Assembly (NCBI GenBank): GCA_017861495.1
Contig: JAGFXW010000014.1
Span: forward strand, 1-21,117
Direction of reading: 5' to 3'
Source of the DNA: Bacillota bacterium
GTDB lineage: Bacteria; Bacillota_C; Negativicutes; CTSoil-072
DNA: 21,117 bases
Shown: positions 17,526 through 21,117 of the stretch, piece by piece
How the letters are laid out: the number at the start of each line of letters is the position of its first letter
How positions within the stretch are numbered: the stretch's first letter is position 1
The notes under the pieces: generated by a model
Database searches by the model: none
What the model saw: the letters and a program-made list of their open reading frames with translations, nothing else
What the model was told of the DNA's origin: nothing
Translations under genes and position numbers: made by a program

Positions 17526-18217
17526 TGAAAGTAAAATTGATTCAGCATACGCCGGAACCGGAGCGAACGGTGGCCATGGCGGCTAGATTATGTTATTCGC
17601 CGATTGGAGCAGAACAATTGGTGGAAAAATTGTCACAGTCGCAAATCCAAAATTTATTAACCAGGATCATTACAATGGGGCATTTGTCAACATTGGAGCA
17701 TGTAAGCTTTACATTTGCTGTTGAAGGAGTTTCGCGGGTACTAACCCATCAACTGGTGCGTCATCGGATTGCTTCCTATTCGCAGCAATCGCAGCGCTAC
17801 GTAGCGGAACATGATTTTGAGTATATTGTGCCGCCGACAGTTGACAAAGATCCCATTGCCAAAGAAAAGTTTATTGCCTTAATGGATCAAATCCGTACAG
17901 TGTATGATGATTTAACGGCTCGTGGTATTGCGCCGGAAGATGCCCGCTACTGTCTGGCAAATGCGACGGAAACGAAGATTGTTATTACGATGAACGCTCG
18001 CTCCTTGCTGCATTTCTTTACGCTGCGCTGTTGCCAGCGTGCTCAATGGGAAATACGGCAAATGGCAGACATGATGCTTGCGGAGGCAAAAAAGGCTGCT
18101 CCTTTGCTTTTTGCCAAAGCAGGACCAACCTGTGTAACCGATAGCTATTGCGGTGAAGGAAAAATGACTTGTGGACGGCTTGCCGCCATGCAAGGACGTT
18201 CGTCACAATCAAGGTAG
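17525..18217 (+). CDS. thyX: Flavin-dependent thymidylate synthase ThyX
   Basis: The 230-residue protein contains the ThyX signature RHR-X7-S at residues 79-89 ([11 protein letters not shown]) and the C-terminal helical segment with [23 protein letters not shown]. ThyX methylates dUMP to dTMP using FAD, NADPH and methylene-tetrahydrofolate, and is common in anaerobes lacking ThyA. ATG at 17525 overlaps the mrnC stop by one base; a GTG at 17522 is an alternative and would add one residue. The ribosome site is weak, consistent with coupled translation. Confidence 0.95.
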   Translation: MKVKLIQHTPEPERTVAMAARLCYSPIGAEQLVEKLSQSQIQNLLTRIITMGHLSTLEHVSFTFAVEGVSRVLTHQLVRHRIASYSQQSQRYVAEHDFEYIVPPTVDKDPIAKEKFIALMDQIRTVYDDLTARGIAPEDARYCLANATETKIVITMNARSLLHFFTLRCCQRAQWEIRQMADMMLAEAKKAAPLLFAKAGPTCVTDSYCGEGKMTCGRLAAMQGRSSQSR

Positions 18218-18228
18218 GGAGTGGGCTT

Positions 18229-18981
18229 ATGACAGAAGAAATGATTGTTGGTCGCAACAGTGTAAGAGAAGCGATCAAAAGCGGCCGCCCCATTAACAAA
18301 TTATTAATGGCCCGGGGTGAAAAACATGGGTCGATCATAGAAATAATCAATTTGGCTCGTCAAAAGGGTCTAATGGTCCAAGAAATTGATCCGGCAAAGC
18401 TGGACAGTTTATCCGGCGGGCTTCGTCACCAGGGGATTGCCGCATTGGTTTCGCCAGTTCCTTATGCGGATATTGAAACGATTCTTGCTTCGGCGTATCA
18501 AAAACAAGAGGCGCCATTTATTGTTTTGCTGGATGAATTGGAAGACCCGCATAATGTTGGGGCTATTCTGCGGACTGCTGATGCAGCAGGTGTGCACGGC
18601 GTTTTATTGCCGCAGCGGCGAAGCTGTCCCTTATCGGCAACGGTGGCTAAAACCTCAGCCGGTGCTGTTGAGTATGTCCCAGTGGCCAGAATTGGCAATG
18701 TTACCCAAACAATTGATAAACTAAAAAAACACGGGATCTGGGTTGTCGGCGCTGATGCTGATGGCGATAAAAATTACTTTGATATAGACTTTACGGATCC
18801 GGTTCTGATTGTCGTGGGAAACGAAGGTAAAGGGCTGGGCAGATTGGTAAAGCAGCAATGTGATTATCTTGTCCGCATTCCTATGCGGGGGCGAATTTCG
18901 TCTTTAAATGCGTCTGTAGCTTGCTCTTTGTTGTTGTATGAGGTGTTGCGGCAACGAGACGGAAAAAAGAACAATCCGTAG
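18229..18981 (+). CDS. rlmB: 23S rRNA 2'-O-methyltransferase, TrmH/SpoU family (RlmB type)
   Basis: The 250-residue protein has an N-terminal L30e-like substrate-binding domain (IVGRNSVREAIKSG) and a C-terminal SPOUT knot domain. Motif 1 is DPHNVGAILRTADAAG from residue 106 with catalytic N109. Motif 2 is VVGNEGKGL around 195-203. Motif 3 is SLNASVACSLLLYE with N227. The family methylates a guanosine ribose of 23S rRNA (Gm2251 in E. coli). ATG at 18229 is chosen for its GGGAGTGGG ribosome site; the frame continues 60 bases upstream into thyX without a better start. It lies 11 bases after thyX and shares the operon. Confidence 0.93.
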   Translation: MTEEMIVGRNSVREAIKSGRPINKLLMARGEKHGSIIEIINLARQKGLMVQEIDPAKLDSLSGGLRHQGIAALVSPVPYADIETILASAYQKQEAPFIVLLDELEDPHNVGAILRTADAAGVHGVLLPQRRSCPLSATVAKTSAGAVEYVPVARIGNVTQTIDKLKKHGIWVVGADADGDKNYFDIDFTDPVLIVVGNEGKGLGRLVKQQCDYLVRIPMRGRISSLNASVACSLLLYEVLRQRDGKKNNP

Positions 18982-18994
18982 GAGGACGCGTCTT

Positions 18995-19513
18995 GTGGCA
19001 AAGGATTTTTTATTAGTGGACGGTTACAATGTCATCAATGCGTGGGAGGACCTGCTTGCGAAAACTGTCGATTTAGAGCATGCCCGGGATAAAATGATCG
19101 AACTTTTATCCGGTTATGGCGCGTACAAGGGGTTGCAAGTCAGGCTTGTTTTTGATGCACAAAAGGTACAGGGGGCCGTAACAACCGAAGAAGAGCGGAG
19201 CGGAATTATCGTTGTTTATACCCGCGAAGGATTGACGGCCGACAGTTATATTGAGAGACTTGCTTATCAGTTGGTTCGCCAGGGGGAACGGGTTTACGTT
19301 GTCACATCCGACAGTGATGAACAGATGGCGATCCTTGGTGCCGGTGCTTATCGTATTTCTTGCCGGGAACTGTATCGAAATATTGCTGAGGTCAAAAAAA
19401 TGATTGGCGCAGCATATGCGCCAACGGTGCTGGCCAATGGAAGGCAGGAGGTGCATGAACGGCTCGGCAGCAGTGTTGCCAAACGGCTGGAAGACTTGCG
19501 GCGCAACCGTTAG
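18995..19513 (+). CDS. yacP: YacP-type NYN-domain ribonuclease (Rae1 family)
   Basis: The 172-residue protein is a single NYN/PIN-like nuclease domain. FLLVDGYNVINAW carries the acidic D9 and N12, and VVTSDSDEQ carries D106 and D108, which together would bind metal. The B. subtilis homolog, Rae1/YacP, is a ribosome-associated endoribonuclease that cuts some mRNAs in the A site. GTG at 18995 is chosen with AGGAGG at 18980-18985; the longer frame back to 18938 lies inside rlmB. The C-terminus is a basic helix (EVHERLGSSVAKRLEDLRRNR) that could contact ribosomal RNA, by inference. Confidence 0.92.
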   Translation: MAKDFLLVDGYNVINAWEDLLAKTVDLEHARDKMIELLSGYGAYKGLQVRLVFDAQKVQGAVTTEEERSGIIVVYTREGLTADSYIERLAYQLVRQGERVYVVTSDSDEQMAILGAGAYRISCRELYRNIAEVKKMIGAAYAPTVLANGRQEVHERLGSSVAKRLEDLRRNR

Positions 19514-19529
19514 CGTATACAACAATGCC

Positions 19530-19558
19530 TTGACGAAACAGGACGTGTGGAGTATAAT
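19530..19558 (+). promoter_or_regulatory. Sigma-A-type promoter of sigH
   Basis: TTGACG (19530-19535) and TATAAT (19553-19558) with a 17-bp spacer, 91 bases before the sigH start. It appears intact although the gene is disrupted. Confidence 0.85.
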
Positions 19559-19649
19559 CTTCCTAAAGAGTAAGCGAGAATTTATCGGTAATATGATGAA
19601 GAAACGCTTGCGTATTTTCTTTTTGATACGTTTTATTGGGGGCGATGCG

Positions 19650-20238
19650 ATGCGGGCTAACGTTCAACGCGATTTGTACAGTGGCTTTGAAAACATGACC
19701 GATGAGGAAATTGTGCTTGGGGTCAAAGATGAAAACGACGCGATCGCTCAGGAATACTTAATTAATAAGTATAGAAATTTTGTTCGGGCGAAGGCCCGAT
19801 CCTACTTTAACGCGTCAAAAACATATTCCTTTGAACTCATATGTTTCTTTAAACAAGCCGATATATGATGAAGATTCCGACCGGACTTTGCTTGATGTTT
19901 TGTCCGGATCAAAGATTTCTGATCCGGAAGAATTGGTGATCAGTCGCGAGGAATTCATTGATATTGAAGAAAAAATGGGAGAAATTCTGAGTGATCTTGA
20001 GTGGAAGGTCTTGATGTCGTACCTTGATGGCAAATCGTATCAAGAGATTGCTGTTGAACTGGAACGACATGTAAAATCGATTGACAATGCGCTGCAGAGG
20101 GTCAAGAGGAAATTGGAGCGATATCTGGATAACCGGGCTGACGATGAAGATTTTAGCTGCCGATACAAAGGACTAGCCGGCCTAAACCGTGAAATACAGG
20201 CTGAGTTGGCAGACTATAATGATATTAGTGAGGATTGA
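19650..20238 (+). pseudogene. sigH: sigH, sporulation sigma factor, disrupted by an internal deletion and frameshift
   Basis: SigH starts the sporulation cascade. The N-terminal part starts at ATG 19650 (TTGGGGG upstream) and matches SigH for 53 residues, ending NKYRNFVRAKARSYF at 19808. It then runs out of frame (NASKTYSFE) and stops at 19868. The C-terminal part resumes in another frame at 19810 (TRQKHIPLNSYVSLNKPIYDEDSDRT) and continues through region 4 (YLDGKSYQEIAVELERHVKSIDNALQRVKRKLERYL) to 20238. In B. subtilis SigH 51 residues lie between SYF and TRQKH; here one base does. About 152 bp are therefore missing, covering most of region 2 (core binding and -10 recognition). A partial start inside (TTG 19780) has no ribosome site. 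A normal sigma factor cannot be made. An assembly or strain artefact is the alternative. Confidence 0.9.
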
Positions 20239-20245
20239 TTGAATG

Positions 20246-20279
20246 AATTGGCGTTCTGCTAACGAGAACGCCAATTTTT
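20246..20279 (+). terminator. Terminator of sigH
   Basis: A perfect 12-bp stem, AATTGGCGTTCT (20246-20257) with AGAACGCCAATT (20265-20276), has a 7-base loop and ends in a five-T run. It lies 7 bases after the sigH stop. Confidence 0.92.
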
Positions 20280-20364
20280 AATTTGGCTAAACAGGGATAA
20301 ATAAATTTATGTGGAATTACTATGGCATAGCTGGTTGCATACCTTGAAAACAGGAGGGGTTTGA

Positions 20365-20829
20365 ATGCCGGTAACTACGCAGTTTGTCGTGGAATGTGTC
20401 CGTGAAGCACAGAAAAGCCCGGAACAGTTAGTTCTTGTTGTCGGGAAACCGGGGAGTGGGAAAAGTAAACTATTGCGTGAGTTGGCTGTTATGAGAGGTT
20501 GGGAATATGTTGACTGCAATGCGTTGTTAACAGAGGAGTTCCTAGAACTAATTCCTAAAGTGCGTTCGCAGGAAGCTTCGGTTCTTATGGGGAAAATTCT
20601 TGCGGATAAAGCTGCAGATGTTATTTTGTTGGATGATATGCAAGTATTGTTTGCTCCGGTTTTAAATATTGATCCTTTGAAACTCATCAAGCAGTTGAGT
20701 AAGAAACAAACTATTCTTGCCGCGTGGCCGGGCGAATTTGATGGGAATAATTTGATATTCCATCAAATAGGACAAAAAAACGATCAGATGTATAAAACCA
20801 GTAATACCAGAATTATTGAGTTAAGTTGA
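20365..20829 (+). CDS. BrxF-like P-loop ATPase, solitary
   Basis: The 154-residue protein is a compact P-loop NTPase. Walker A GKPGSGKS lies at 27-34 and Walker B ADVILLDD at 84-91, followed by MQVLFAPVLNIDPLKLIKQLSKKQTILAAWPGEF. This length and the pattern LVLVVG..GSGK...LLRE.A, LLD..Q/E.LF.P....DPL.L...LS....I.AAW agree with my recollection of BrxF, the small ATPase encoded at the start of BREX type 3 phage-defence operons. No search was run. No BrxC, PglX, PglZ, BrxA or helicase gene is in the window; sigH lies upstream and tRNA genes directly downstream. The ribosome site AGGAGGGG gives ATG 20365. It appears complete. Function outside BREX is unknown. Confidence 0.72.
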   Translation: MPVTTQFVVECVREAQKSPEQLVLVVGKPGSGKSKLLRELAVMRGWEYVDCNALLTEEFLELIPKVRSQEASVLMGKILADKAADVILLDDMQVLFAPVLNIDPLKLIKQLSKKQTILAAWPGEFDGNNLIFHQIGQKNDQMYKTSNTRIIELS

Positions 20830-20879
20830 GCAGAAGCAGACCGTAGATTAAATTCTTTTCATAACTATAAAAAAAGGCA

Positions 20880-20908
20880 TTGACATAATGAAATGGCTGA
20901 TATATAAT
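20880..20908 (+). promoter_or_regulatory. Consensus promoter of the tRNA cluster
   Basis: TTGACA (20880-20885) and TATAAT (20903-20908) with a 17-bp spacer, perfect sigma-A consensus, 28 bases before tRNA-Thr. It makes the tRNA genes independent of the BrxF-like gene. Confidence 0.92.
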
Positions 20909-20936
20909 AACTTTTGTCACTGAGAGAACAACTAGT

Positions 20937-21012
20937 GCTGGCGTAGCTCAATTGGTAGAGCAGCTGACTTGTAATCAGCAGGTTGTGGGTTCAATTCCTA
21001 TCGCCAGCTCCA
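20937..21012 (+). tRNA. tRNA-Thr (anticodon TGT)
   Basis: 76-base cloverleaf with encoded CCA. The acceptor GCTGGCG pairs with CGCCAGC, the D-arm is GCTC/GAGC, and the anticodon stem GCTGA/TCAGC holds loop CTTGTAA. The T-loop is TTCAATT. Confidence 0.97.
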
Positions 21013-21024
21013 TTGACACAACCT

Positions 21025-21109
21025 GGAGGGATTCCCGAGTGGCTAAAGGGAGCAGACTGTAAATCTGCCGTCTTTGACTTCGGTGGTTCGAATCCACCTC
21101 CCTCCACCA
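21025..21109 (+). tRNA. tRNA-Tyr (anticodon GTA)
   Basis: 85-base class II tRNA with long variable arm and encoded CCA. The acceptor GGAGGGA pairs with TCCCTCC, the anticodon stem GCAGA/TCTGC holds loop CTGTAAA, and the T-arm is GGTGG-TTCGAAT-CCACC. A run of eight Ts follows to the window end. Confidence 0.97.
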
Positions 21110-21117
21110 TTTTTTTT

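Noticed and set aside
19800..19816. Programmed ribosomal frameshift in sigH
   Set aside because: A frameshift alone would not restore the roughly 51 missing residues, and there is no slippery heptamer at the junction.
19780..20238. Separate short gene encoding only SigH region 4
   Set aside because: The only upstream start (TTG 19780) lies inside the upstream SigH coding part with no ribosome site; a deletion derivative explains it better.
20293..20319. SigH-type promoter (AGGGAT...GGAATT) upstream of the BrxF-like gene
   Set aside because: Only a partial match with uncertain spacing, in an A/T-rich stretch where chance matches are common.
1..21117. CRISPR arrays, insertion sequences or integrase genes
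   Set aside because: No regularly spaced repeats, transposase or integrase frames, or flanking inverted repeats with target duplications were seen.

Overview
The window looks like the chromosome of a low-to-mid G+C anaerobic Firmicute, most likely a Negativicute of the Sporomusa/Pelosinus type. The evidence is the conserved ctsR-mcsA-mcsB-clpC, radA-disA, cdnL, PIN/TRAM, ispDF, gltX, cysE-cysS-mrnC-thyX-rlmB-yacP and sigH order, an anaerobe-type FprA flavoprotein, ThyX instead of ThyA, and a T-box leader. The genus is inferred from gene order and protein flavour only.

Layout. Positions 1-1509 hold the tail of an A-type flavoprotein gene and an RlmI-type rRNA methyltransferase gene, closed by a hairpin. 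Positions 1580-6234 are the class III heat-shock operon ctsR-mcsA-mcsB-clpC, with its own promoter, a tandem GTCAAA element and a terminator. Positions 6264-8783 are radA-disA (recombination and DNA-integrity signalling by c-di-AMP), closed by a 29-bp perfect hairpin. A small minus-strand gene of unknown function (8811-9206) is transcribed divergently from cdnL (9453-9947). A stretch of about 530 bases without a recognisable gene follows; it contains paired elements and a terminator. Then come a PIN/TRAM membrane protein, a fused IspD-IspF enzyme and glutamyl-tRNA synthetase.

From 14464 a consensus promoter and a T-box with a TGC (Cys) specifier precede cysE and cysS. Tightly packed mrnC, thyX, rlmB and yacP follow and are probably co-transcribed. 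A second consensus-like promoter then drives sigH. The last kilobase holds a small P-loop ATPase gene resembling BREX type 3 BrxF, and tRNA-Thr(TGT) and tRNA-Tyr(GTA) with a perfect consensus promoter.

Two things stand out. First, sigH, the early sporulation sigma factor, lacks about 152 bp: nearly all of conserved region 2 is gone and the two halves are in different frames, although promoter and terminator are intact. Second, the BrxF-like ATPase stands alone between the sigH terminator and the tRNA genes, with no other BREX gene in view. The rest is mostly conserved housekeeping DNA. Less expected items are the gene-free stretch after cdnL, the non-canonical spacing of the putative CtsR element, and the uncharacterised minus-strand gene.
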